NCBI RefSeq assembly: GCF_052857255.1
Contig: NC_135497.1
Coordinates: forward strand, 343,582,183-343,646,182
Length of the DNA stretch: 64,000 nucleotides
From: Amblyomma americanum
Taxonomy: Eukaryota; Arthropoda; Arachnida; Ixodida; Ixodidae
Direction: 5' to 3'
Shown: in pieces, positions 44,301 through 56,125 of the stretch
Numbering within the stretch: the stretch's first letter is position 1
How the letters are laid out: each line of letters begins with the position of its first letter
The notes under the pieces: model-generated
Database searches by the model: none
What the model was told of the DNA's origin: nothing
What the model saw: the letters and a program-made list of their open reading frames with translations, nothing else
Position numbers and translations under genes: made by a program

Positions 44301-46344
44301 TTAACTCCTACTCCCACAGCAGCATAATTTTATGCCATCAATACCAGTGCAACGTTAGGCTGTCTAGAAGTATTGATATATTTTTGAGAACGAGTATGTT
44401 TCATTCCAGACAACATACCTTACTTCCACAGCAGCATAAAGATTTGCTGCTATGGGTTAATATTTGCCTCCAGAATGCAATAGCTGGTCTTCTAATCATG
44501 CAGAGTAGTGGTGCAATGTGTACACAAGAAGCAGGTATGTATATTGTGTAGTAGTTGCGTGTTTTGTTTTCGGCACAGTGCAACAACAGAACAAGATTTT
44601 TCAGACCTGAAAAGAACACATACCACATATGGCCTTTCTTTTAAATAAGGTTACAGCCAAACTGCTCACAAGTCCACCTATTTCTTATCCTGGAGGACCA
44701 GACAGCAGGACAGACCTGGGCAGCAAATAAAAGTACACACGCACTTAATACACTTAGACAACACATAATTAGGCATAGAAGGACGAGTGGTTTCGTAGTA
44801 CAGTAACTTAAATGTACTGAAGTTTTTCAGTTACAAAATTCATGAAACAATCTATCCTCAAGTGTTTACATGAAAACATGAAAGAAACAAACCGGCGCAA
44901 AAAAAAATTTAGTTCTCACAATTCCTTGTTTCCAGAAAAAATAAGGCAGATAGGTCCATGTGCCACAGCATTGTGCCAAATTAAGGTTCCATCACAAAAT
45001 GGCATCAACCGCTACAAAGAGGTGAAAACCGTTTCATGCTATGAGGCTACTAGATGTGTGAACCAAAACCTTAACTAGGGCTATGTAATGTAGCAATGGC
45101 AGTGTCTCGAGAAGAGCATTTTCCGATGCCTCTATATACCATAACCTCCTTGCAATAGCTACACGGAATTTAATTTAATCATTTAAGATGACAGCTAAAT
45201 GGGGGCTTCTGCATTCCAAATATAATATGGTTCATGAGCATGTGTGCCATGAAAACACAAAAGTGACATGAGTTCCATCAGAGCATGCTACAGTCAGAAA
45301 CAACTCAAGAACAAAGCAGCAGATGCCTCTCAAAAAAGGCCCTTCAACCAATGGCACTGACTGCTTCTGATGACATGGTTAGTCTGATTTAAGCCCTGGT
45401 TTATCCCGCTTCATCTGCCACCCCATGGCGATGTCACAGTAGCAGGTCTAAGGAGATTAACCAGAACACTGTGAGAATCGATCGAAGCCATTGGTTGGAG
45501 GGCATTCTTTAACGAGCATTTGCCTCCTCATTCTCGGGTTATATCCAACTAGAGGCTGCAAAAAAAGGAGGTAGGGACGAGCCAGATCACGATAAATCAA
45601 CATCAAATGGCAATCAGCGGCCTTCTTTTGGTGTTTTTGCCACACTAAAGTACATCTCCATATGGCTGGGCCGCCATCAGCAGTGAAATGACTGCACAAG
45701 AGGTTTTACCCCGTCTTAGTGCCACCACGTAGCTAGATTACTTTGATGTTGCAGTGCTGTGTTACTACAGTTTTGTACACCACACAAAAATCAGCATTAT
45801 GATGAATTTTTTGTAGTGCACTTTCTTGCTCAGTAAGCAAATACTTGGAACTTCACCTCAACGAGGGTTAAGACCTTCAGTTTATAATGCCTGCGCTGAC
45901 CTACTGTTCAATGTCAGTACAAAGCACGTGGGCCTAATCTATATGCAGCCGGGTGGGAGCTTTAGGAAATGTGATAGGGTGGGTACACTCAATGAGGGCA
46001 GGCTATACAAAGCTACTGCTCTCACTTTTTATTTTTTGTAACTTTGACTGCAATATCTATTATTCTCTGGCACTTGCAGTCAGTCGCACTTGTCACCGTC
46101 ACAACCAAGGTACTATGTGTCTCCTTACAGTAATGACTTTAGAGTAACAGTGCGAAAGCTTTGGTAAACCAGAAACAGGGCTTTTTGGGGAAAAACATTT
46201 ACTACTGGTATAATGACTGAGCAGAAATAAAATTCAAACAAAAATAACAACGTCAAGAGATAGACGCACTGTGGGAACATTGGTCACAATCAGAAAAGCT
46301 AAGTGTGAAAGAAGTCACAGTTCACCCAAAACATCATCCCTTGA
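44301..46344. other. No gene recognised
   Basis: AT-rich sequence present only in copy 2 of the duplication. Open frames are short with no family motif. I see no repeat partner within the window. Confidence 0.4.
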
Positions 46345-46970
46345 CTCTCAATGATGGGTCATTCCAAGCCAAACATCCCAGAGTTAATCTCAACCATATC
46401 CGATTTGTTCAAAAAAATTAATGTAAAATTTTTGCATTGTGTGAAATCTAAGCCAGATGCCAAAAAAATTTAATCATGATGTGAGCGCAGTTTGAACAAT
46501 TATAAAACGTGTGAAACCGGCATCGCTGTATGATCGACCGAAAATCCAGATTTTTAGAAGATACACGACAAATGTTTTAATGAGATTTGCAAAGATTCTG
46601 GCTTTTGATATGATTAATATCTTGTATTTTTGAACGGTATAAATATTTTTTTTTTCAATTTAAATAAAATGTAAAAATTCCATTATGACACTTATAAAAA
46701 TATCAACTCCTTTTTGGAAATTAAAAAAGCCATCTTGATTCCCTAGATGTCTGTTACCCATAATAAATGTTGCAGCTCATGCAGCTGAATGAGTCGAAGT
46801 GAAATAAAATGCTGAATTTGCAGAAAAGTGCGTTTGGGACCATAAAAACTCGTTCATTTCACTCTGATGTGGTCAAAATAAAAATACTACCAGCGATGGC
46901 AAGTTTAGTAGAACAATTTATTGCATTTCATTTCTGAATTTTTAATCGAGGTGATTTTTGTTTAAAGAGT
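46345..46970 (-). repeat. Inverted arm matching 48218-48800 and 50205-50795
   Basis: The reverse complement carries AATAAATTGTTCTACTAAAC, GCCATCG, TTTTCTGCAAATTCAG, TTTATTTCACTTC and GAGTTGATATTTTT in the same order as the two plus-strand copies. Divergence is higher than between those two, so the inversion is older than the tandem duplication. Confidence 0.7.
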
Positions 46971-47966
46971 GAATGAAATTTTTGAAGTAGACCTCGCCCG
47001 CCGCGAGCTGCGTCGTCTCTTGGCGCCTCTTCAACACAAAGCACAGCACAGCCCTCAGAACATTGTGTACACGAACTGATAATTGTGGGAAAAGATTTTC
47101 TTTTTGCTGCCGGGGTGACACTTGCACCAGTGAGATTGTTATTCAGTTTGTTCACGCCACACTAAGCCACTGTTGTCAGAGACATGACAGACATAACAGG
47201 CAACGCAGCGGATGTAGTGTGTTCGCAAAACCATTTTACTCCACCACATGTCATCTGTTCTCAAAGCCTCGCTGAGTGTTTGAATGAAAAAAGCAGTATA
47301 ACATGAACTGGTATCACTGAAAACCACGATAAAAGCAGTGAGGCGCTTAGTGTTCTGTACTTTCGGATATAATTTTCACTGAGTGAGGACTACTTTTTTA
47401 GGCACAGATGGTGTATATGCGATTCGCCCTATGAGATGCATATCATATCAGCACATGTCATTTTTACTTCTCGAAGTCTCGAGCCGCAGGACAAAAATGT
47501 GGCAAGAGGTAAAACGAAGGGCTGGAGGCAGCAACTCACGGTAATTGAGATTTAATGCACAAAATATGCATGGGGTCACTGTGCTTGTATGGTGAACTAC
47601 ATTTTGGGCACGGACTTGACATTTGCAAAAAGGAGTGGTAGCTTTGGCAGCGTTGCTTGCTATGCAAGAAAAACGGTATATAGAATTCAAGGAGGAGGCA
47701 ACTGCATGCTGATGCCGCGGTCGCAGTATGTTTGACCAATCGAGAACAAGGCAGCTCCACTCGATCGGACCGTGCCAGCGCCAGCGTGTCTCGCGTTACC
47801 AGAAGCCATGGTGAGAACTTCGTACCGTCACGTGCGCTCCGGGGCACATGCTTTCCATGATCTTATTCGGACATTAAAAGGACTGGTGTTACAATACTGC
47901 CAGGTGGTCGTTCCTTCCTTGTGGCTGAAGCGAGACCGCACACTGAAAGCCGTAGTTTTGCTGCTC
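46971..47966. other. Spacer between inverted arms; no firm gene
   Basis: No feature is firmly supported. A weak exon-like minus-strand stretch with a C-x2-C pair lies at 47540-47622 and is discussed as a finding. Confidence 0.35.
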
Positions 47967-49950
47967 TTGGCTGTCTTATGCCATAGCGGGTTCGTTTGAA
48001 ATTCAAAAGCGAAAACAAACTCGCATATTGCATGCCACCCGCCGAATGTCATGCGATACTTGTTTTCGCTCCAACCCTAAACATGCACTACAGTGAGTGA
48101 GGGTAAACTGAAGTGGTTATGTGGCCATAAATGAGTCATGACAGGCGCTGTGTTACTCGATGAAGCGTTAAGAGATGACGCAACTTGCAGCACAACAGCT
48201 CGACTTTAAAAATATTTTTCTCGCTTTGAACAAAAACCACCTCAATTAAAGCTTTCGAAATGAAAGCCAATAAATTGCTCTACTAAACCCGCCATCGTCT
48301 GTATTTTGGCTTCAACCAAATCAAGGTGAAAAAAAGTGCTTACTTATGTTCCGAAACACTTTTCTCCAAATTCAGTAAATTAATTCACTTCGAGGCATTA
48401 GTAATAGAAATCTAGGTAGGCAAGAAGGCCATTTTGAGAGGAAGTTGATATTTTTTTAAATGTCAAAGTAGTAAATTTCTAAATTTAATTTAAACTCAAA
48501 ACTACTTATACCATACAAAAATACACGATCTGATTCATACCAAAAACCAGAATATGTGCAAATGTCATTAGAAAATTTGTGCAGTGTTTTCTAAAATTTG
48601 TATTTTTGATCATTATTGAGCAGTGCCTGGTATCACGCCTTTCAGAAATGTTCAAACTGACATCACCTCACAAACATTTTTTGGCAAAATTATTTTAGCT
48701 TAGATAACGCACGCTGCGATCAGTTTGAATGAATTTTCATCAAGAAACTGGAGATGGTAGAGCGCAATAAGTGGGCCTTTGGAGTGCAGTGACGGATTCA
48801 TAAATCTCACTTTACCCAGTCATGCTAATTAGAATCTAATTGGTGTTCTTGGTACACTCTCTGGCTCATTCTTGGCACATTAATGTTTGTATGGCATCCA
48901 GAACCAATCTAGGACTGTGGTAATTCAATTTTGATATTTCCTAATGCTTGATTCAAACTCGTGATTTAAATACTCGATTCAAGCTCCTGACATACACACC
49001 CAAAGACTGGATGCCATCATTCTCAAGTGAATAAGAGTGTAGCAAAGCGTCTGCTATCCCTGCCAAAAATTAACTGTAGACACGCACAGTTGCTAACCTG
49101 GCTGGCCATGGTAACACTTGTATTTTGTTGTTTGGTTGTCGCTAGTTTACAAAAGCTTCACTTTTAGTGAGAGTAGTCTCATTGTGTTTAGAATTACATA
49201 AACTTGATAAAAGTAAACTTCAGTCCATTGTATGTGTCCCTATAATGATTAAGTGAACATTTTCACAATCACAAAGGCGTAAAAAGCTGCAGAATCCAAT
49301 ATTCATAAACCGTGAATGACAGAACACAAACAGTATTTAGTCTCTATGTGCAGAAATTAGTTCACACTGCTATGAGTTCATATCCTCCATCAGACCACAG
49401 TATTATAGGTGTACATTACAGTACCGCAAAAATTACAGGGAATAAGTAACTGGTACTTCTGCTGCAAACTTTCCATCAGCAGTTACAAGCTGGTAATGCA
49501 AGACCATGCTCTAATGCTTATTCTGCTGACACAGCGACAACAGAAACAATAGGTTTTAGTCACTCTGACCAAAGGGAAGCAGGAGTGCTGGGTTGTGTAG
49601 TCCAAGGAGCATTTCACAGAGGCATCTTCTACAATAAATGTGCAAGCACAAGTCTTCACATACAAACATCTGAACATTGCTCATTTCAAAAGCAAACTGT
49701 TGAATGTATTAATGACATCTTACATGTTCAGAAATCAGTAAGAAAGTTCTAAATAATTTACTGAGTGAAGAAATCCCAGCTTTCGCAGCTTTTCAAAGCG
49801 CAAAAAAGGACAGGGCCTGGACCAGTGGTGGCAGTGTCACTGCTTGTAGGGCGAGCAGCAAAACCAACTGCTGGAAACCTGCATTAAATAAGATCATGAT
49901 GATGTAGGTCATCCTCTGCAAAATGCATACCATCTTTTTATCACGATAAA
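47967..49950 (+). repeat. ~2-kb tandem repeat, unit 1
   Basis: Starts CTTATGCCATAGCGGGTTCG and ends CATACCATCTTTTTATCACG. It matches 49951-51955 along its whole length with scattered substitutions and small indels. It includes the arm at 48218-48800. No ORF is conserved between units. Confidence 0.85.
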
Positions 49951-51955
49951 TGCCTTATGCCATAGCGGATTCGTTTGAACTTCAAAAGCGAAAACAAACT
50001 CGCTTATCGCATACCACCCGCCGAATGTCATGCGATACCTGCCTTCGCTCCAGCCATAAACATGCACTACAGTGAGTGAGGGTAAACGAAAGAGGTTATG
50101 TGGCCATAAATGAGTCATAAGAGGTGCTGTGTTACTCGATGAAGCGTCAAGAGATGCACAACTTGCAGCACGAGGGCTCGATTTTTAATAATCTTTTTCT
50201 CGCTTTGATCAAAAACCACCTCAAATAAAACTTACGAAATGAAAGCCAATAAATTGCTCTACTAAACCCGCCACCGTCTGTATTTTGACTTGGACCACCT
50301 GAGAGTGAAATAAGAAGTTTTTACTTAAGTTCTGAAACACACTTTTCTGCAACTTCAGTATTTTATTTCACTTCTACGCATTCAGTTTCAATAGCTGTAA
50401 CATTTTTTATTTGTAATAGAAATCTAGGCAGGCAAGCACTCCATTCTGAGAGGAAGTTGATATTTTTTGAAATGTCGAAATAGTAAAATTTTTCTTTTTA
50501 TATAAACTTAAAACTACTTATACCGTTCAAAAATACACGATCTTAATCATCAAAAACCAGAATATGTGCAAATGTCATTGATACATTTGTGCAGTGTTTT
50601 CTAAAAATTTAGAATTTGGATCATTATTGAGCAGTGCCTGGTTTCACGCCTTTCGGAAATGTTCAAACTGACATCACCTCGCAAATTTTTTTGGCAAAAT
50701 TATTTAGCTTAGATAATGCACGCTGGGACCAGCTTTAATGAATTTTCATCAACAAACTGGAGATGGTTGAGCGCAATATGTGAGGCATATGGAGGGGAGT
50801 GACGAATTCATAAATTTCACTTCTACCCAGTCATGCTAATTATAATCTAATTAGTGTTCTTGGTACACTCTCTGGCTCTTGGCACATTAATGTTTGTATG
50901 GCAGCCAGGACCAATTTATGACTGAGGTTATTGAATTTTAATATTTCTTAATGCTTGATTCAAACTCGTGATCCAAATATTCTATTCAAACTCCTGACAC
51001 ACACACCCAAAGACTGGATGCCACCATTCTCAAGTGAATAACAGTGTAGCAAAGCCTCTGCTATCCCTGTAAAAATTAACTGTAGACATGCGCTGTTGCT
51101 AACCCGGCTGGCCATGGTAACACTTGTATTTTATTGTTTGGTCATCGCTAGTTTACAAAGGCTCACTTTTGGTGAGAGTGGTCTCGTTGTGTTTAGAATT
51201 ACATAGACTTGATACATGTAAACATCAATCTATTGTAAGTGTCCCTATAATGCTTAAGTGAACATTTTCACATTCACAAAGGCATAAAAAGCAGAATATC
51301 CAATATTCATAAACTCCTAATGACAGAACACAAACAGTTTTTAGTCTCTATGTGCAGAATATTAGTTCACACTGCTATGAGTTCATCTCCTCCATCAGAC
51401 CACTGTATTATGGGAGTACATTACAGGACCAAAAAGTGTTACAGGGAATAAGTAACTGGTACTGCTACTGCGAACTTTCCATCAGCAGTTACAAGCTGGC
51501 AACGCAAGCCTGTGCTCTAATGCATATTCTGCTCACATAGCAACAACAGTAACAATAGTCTTTCAGTCACTCTGACCAAAGGGAAGGACTGCTGGGCTGT
51601 GTAGTCCAATGAGCATTTCACAAAGGCATCTTCTACAATAAATTGGCAAGCAGAAGTCTTCACATACAAACATCCGAACATTGCTCATTTCAAAAGCAGT
51701 GTTCAATGTGTTAATGACATCTAGTAAGTTAAAAAATCTGTAAGAAAGTTCCAAATGATGCACTCACTGAAGAAATCCCAGCTTTCCCAGCTTTTCAAAG
51801 GGCAAAAAAGGGCAGGGCCTGGACCAGTGGTGGCAGTGGTACTGCTTGTAGGGCAAGCAGCAAAACCAGCTGCTGGCAACCTGCATTAAATATGAACACG
51901 ATGATGTAGGTCATCCTCTGGAAAATGCATACCATCTTTTTATCACCATAAATAT
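49951..51955 (+). repeat. ~2-kb tandem repeat, unit 2
   Basis: Starts CTTATGCCATAGCGGATTCG and ends CATACCATCTTTTTATCACC. It directly abuts unit 1. The absence of shared open frames argues against coding function. Confidence 0.85.
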
Positions 51956-52894
51956 GTAACAATTTAATGCAAACAGGCCTGCTCATATAAATTTACTGCA
52001 CAGAAGTGCTGTCTAGGAAGCCACAGCATTATATTTCACAGGCAGCATTGTAACATTATATCATTATAGTCAACTAGAATATATTACAGTGGCTCGACCG
52101 GGAGGGCGCATCTACCTTTCCGGCAGCCCGTTAAGCTCTAGAAAGCCACCAGAAGTGCTGCTGCTCTCTTTCATACTACAGCGTGGCAGCTGAGCCCACT
52201 AGGTATCACAGAGCACAGGTAGGCAATAGTCTTTAATGAATGCTTTCGCCTGTTGGAAATGCGTTCTAACAGTGTACTTCATATCCTGGGCCACATTAAA
52301 AGAGAGTAGAAGATAGAGCCTGGATGCCAAGAACACTGCGAGCAAGTTGCAACTGGGGTTGGAGCATTTAATGCCACAGCACGCTTGTATTTTTTTACGA
52401 AAAGCATAAGCCACGCTAGCACCCAAAGTCGTGAAGATGCAAAGCTTAAATTTTGAAAGTGTTAAACACTGCTTAGTGCACTTTTAATAAACCAGAATTC
52501 AACCCTTTCTTTATTTCCTTGATTTATTGGGCATACCACGTTTAGAGCACTGCATTTAAAATGAACTGCATGTGAAAAATTACGGTATAATCAGACAACT
52601 GATTCAACAATAAAGCGAAAGCAGTTGGATTTACCCTCGATGATTACATAGATGCTTTTACTCTAAGGAATGTTTTTGCTACATGCTGAGGCTTCATACG
52701 CAATAAATAATTGCCGCGGTGGGAGGAGTGATGCTAGCGCTGCTTTAGCAGAAAAAGGTGCTAAATTTACCTAATGGCCCACATTTGAAAAGACAAACTG
52801 TCTGCATCATCAGGAATAAATTCTAACATGCAGTGTTCAGAATTTAGTTTTACAGACTTCTAAAAATAGATATGCACTGAGTGCCGAGTGGTGT
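51956..52894. other. No gene recognised
   Basis: No supported coding or repeat feature. Confidence 0.4.
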
Positions 52895-53027
52895 GTGCGT
52901 GTACTGTGCGATGTCCGTGCACGTTAAAGAACCCGAGGTGGTTGAAACTTCCAGACCCTTCCACTATGGTATCCCTCATAGCCCGAGTCACTTTGGAACG
53001 TCAAGCTCCATGAACCATAAACCATAA
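52895..53027 (+). mobile_element. 5'-truncated tRNA-derived SINE
   Basis: Matches the 3' body of the SINE at 13905 from GTGTACTGTGCGATGTC through GCACGTTAAAGAACCC to CCATGAACCATAAACCATAA. The tRNA-like head is missing. Confidence 0.75.
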
Positions 53028-53317
53028 GGTTCAAATAAACGAAAAATGTTTCCGCTAGTAAAACTAACCGTACAAAACAAAGAAACGTAATATTTTGTTG
53101 ACCTTGGTCAGTGACCAGTGAACCTCATCAACAAACCTTTAACTTCACAAAAAAACATGGCTTATTGCAAGTGTACATGATGCCAAATAAACATGAGAGG
53201 CAGTACTCACGCTTTCTTGGTTCCAGGTTATGGCAGTGAGTACGGTCGATGCTTAATCACTGCGCTGTAAGGGTGGTATATTTATAACTTTAGACGCACA
53301 TCTTATCGCTTCTGACA

Positions 53318-55543
53318 GCTGGGTGATTCTATGAGAGATCAAACTGCCTAAATATTTCGTTTTTAATTTTCTCAATTATTTTACTTATTATGCGCACATT
53401 ATTCAGTAGGCCAACTTTGAATTTTGCGTTGTGAAAATGCTTATATTTGAGGAGAAAGAAATTATAAACGATATCAAGGCACAGGCAGCATTTTCATGCT
53501 GAGCTCAATTTCGCTAATTTGCCATGACGTAAGTATCTAGATATGAAAGCATGATGTGTATAATATTCGTGCTAAATGTGCAGGTGAGAATGAATATATG
53601 GGCTTATTTCCGCTATTTTGAGGAAGTTGTCGCTTGCTGGAAAAAATTTTGAAAACGACACAAGTCTGAAATGACGTTATTTTCATTTTTTTCTCCACAA
53701 ATATATAACACGTATATTTCACATTTGCACAAATAATAACCATTTAGGTGCTAAAAAGTACACCAGCTTTCATTGTTACATAAAACTGGGAAGTGCAAGA
53801 AGTGTTGCCGTAAATCTGGCATTTTTGAATACAGTAGTGTTTTTCAAAAATCAAAGGAAAAACCACCCCATCTCTAATTTTTCTTAAAACTCATTAAACA
53901 AGCCTCCAGAAGGAAAAATAGTGTATGAAAGAATGTGTAGCATTATTTTGTTTCCAACAATGTTATCCAAGCTGAAAATTGAAGTTTTTTGAGCATCACC
54001 CAGAGCGCCTAAATGAGGGGGGCGGAAGCAGCAAACGCTCTTCGCTCTCTAAATTTTCCCCATATCCCAAGACGTACCTTTTCCATCTAGAGAGAGTATA
54101 CCTAATACTTTTTTGGATTGACACCGATCTGTAACATAAACAGAATTCAGTAGCACTGCTATCGCTGAGTGCAGGTAAACAAAAGTTCTGAATGTAATTT
54201 TCTTACTGCACAGTGCCCCTATAAGGTTGTCTTTCATTAAACAAAAAGCCAACTAAACAGTAAAAATGAACGCGGAAGTAAACAACATCATTTCAAAGTC
54301 AATATTAAAAAAAAAACATCCCAATATGTGCTTTACAAATCCACATTCTGTACCATAGCTTTTACCATAGGCATTTTGGAGGCTCTGTCAGAAGCAAAAG
54401 CTTAAAGAAAGTTGTACATAAGTTGAACGAATGCCTACTGCAGCATAGCTATCACCAATCTTGGATATACCAGCATAGCCAATCCAAATAAATTAACAGC
54501 GGCTAAAAAAGAAACCAAAATGTATTTTTAAATCAAATGCGAATTAGAAATGAAAATTAGCCACAGTATGCCTGCAGTCAAATTACAAAGCGAGGGCATG
54601 GGGGCACACACAGCTTCATAGGTGCACTGTGCAGCAATAGAATTACATACAAAACTTTTCTTTAGATGCATTCCTATGGGCTGCACTCCAAGTTGTTACC
54701 TGCACCCGGCCATAACGGCACTACTGAATCCTTCTTACATCACAGATCAGTGTCTGTGCTCAAAAAGTAATAGGTATGCTCTCTCTTGATGGAAAAGGTC
54801 TCAGTGTTGGGATCTGGAGAAAATTTAGAGCAGCGGAGGGCATGTTTGCAGCTTCCGTCAACATATTTAGGCGCTCCTTCTGACGCCAAAAATATTACAA
54901 GTTTGAGCTAGGATAATATTGTTGGAAACAAAATAATGCAACATGTTCTTTCATACATTTTTTTTCACCTCCTTCTGGAGACTTGTTTCCAGAGTTTTAG
55001 GAAAAATTGGGGGTGCAGTTTTTTGTTGAAAATATTTTTGAAAAACACTATGTTCAGAAATGCCAAATTTAGGGCAATATTTCTTGTACTTCCCTATACT
55101 ATATAACAATGAAAGCCGGTACACCTTTTTAGCACCTCAATGTTTATCTATTGTACAAATTTGAAAGAAACATGCTTAATATTTGTGCCGAAAGAAATTC
55201 CTGAATATAGTCTCGTTTTGAGACGTCTCGTTTTCGAAATATTTTCCAGCAAACAACTTCCTCAAAAATGCGGAAATAAGCCTGACATATTCCTTCTCAC
55301 CTGTAAATTTAGCACGAGAAATATATCCACCATGGCTTTCACATCTAGATTTTTACGTCATAACAATATTGTGAAAATGAGCTGTGCTTGAAAACACTGC
55401 CTCTGCCACGGCGTCGTTTATAATTTTTTTCTTCTGAAATATTAGCACTTTCACAAAACGACATTCACTCTTGGCCTACTGAATCAAGAAAACTTAAAAT
55501 GTGAAATATTTAGGCAGTTTGACCTTGCGTAGAATCACCCAGC
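53318..55543. mobile_element. Large foldback element, ~0.9-kb arms
   Basis: The left arm (53318 to about 54235) and right arm (about 54610-55543) are reverse complements at moderate identity. Examples are GCTGGGTGATTCTA at the left end against TAGAATCACCCAGC at the right, AAACTGCCTAAATATTT, CGTGCTAAAT and TTTTCCATC. The spacer is about 370 bp. A CATCACCCAG at about 53993 inside the left arm may mark a smaller unit. No ORF and no clear target duplication were found. Confidence 0.75.
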
Positions 55544-55602
55544 TTCGTCTTGATAACTGCGGAAAAAACAGGACAATAAATATTCATCATTTTTGCTCGC
55601 GG

Positions 55603-56123
55603 CACAACAAGAACGGGGCACGAGACGAAAGACAAACACAAACAAGCGCTGACTAGTCACTGGTTTTTTTTTTGAAGAACAAAAGGCGTACATATATACA
55701 TTACCAAAGAGGGAAATGAGTTATCTGATCTCCCACGTGCCTTCCAGATAACTTTTCTTGTCTGAATAAGTCGTTCATTGTCTGTATATATACGCATTTC
55801 ATGGTTTGGTTTATGGGGGTTTAACGTCCCAAAGCGACTCAGGCTATGAGAGACGCCGTAGTGAAGGCCTCCGGGAATTTCGACCACCTGGGGTTCTTTA
55901 CCGTGCACTGACATCGCACAGTACACGGGCGTCTAGAATTTCGCCGCCACCGAAATTCGACCGCCGCGGCCGGGATCGAACCCGCGTCTTTGGGGCCAGC
56001 GGCCGAGCGCCATCACCACTCAGCCACCGCGGCGGCTTTATAAGCATTTCGTTCAATAAAAAAAAACTGTTGATAGTTAGCGCTTGTTTGTGTTTGTCTT
56101 TAGCTTCGTGTCCCGTTCTTGTG
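55603..56123. mobile_element. TIR element (MITE) containing a SINE
   Basis: The ends CACAACAAGAACGGGGCACG and, in reverse complement, CACAAGAACGGGACACGAAG form inverted termini of about 50 bp that share AAAGACAAACACAAACAAGC. The SINE at 55801-56043 lies inside. The element abuts the start of block C copy 2. Confidence 0.7.
55794..56050 (-). mobile_element. tRNA-derived SINE with 7-bp target duplication
   Basis: The SINE 55801-56043 is flanked by GCATTTC on both sides (55794-55800 and 56044-56050). The minus strand has the head GCCGCCGCGGTGGCTGAGTGG, the B box GGGTTCGATCCCGG and the body GTGCACGGTAAAGAACCCC, and ends in ATAAACCAAACCAT. It is the same family as 13905. Confidence 0.85.
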
Positions 56124-56125
56124 GA

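Noticed and set aside
47772..47999. 75-codon plus-strand frame ending at the start of the 2-kb repeat
   Set aside because: The second unit boundary does not preserve it and the sequence has no recognised domain.
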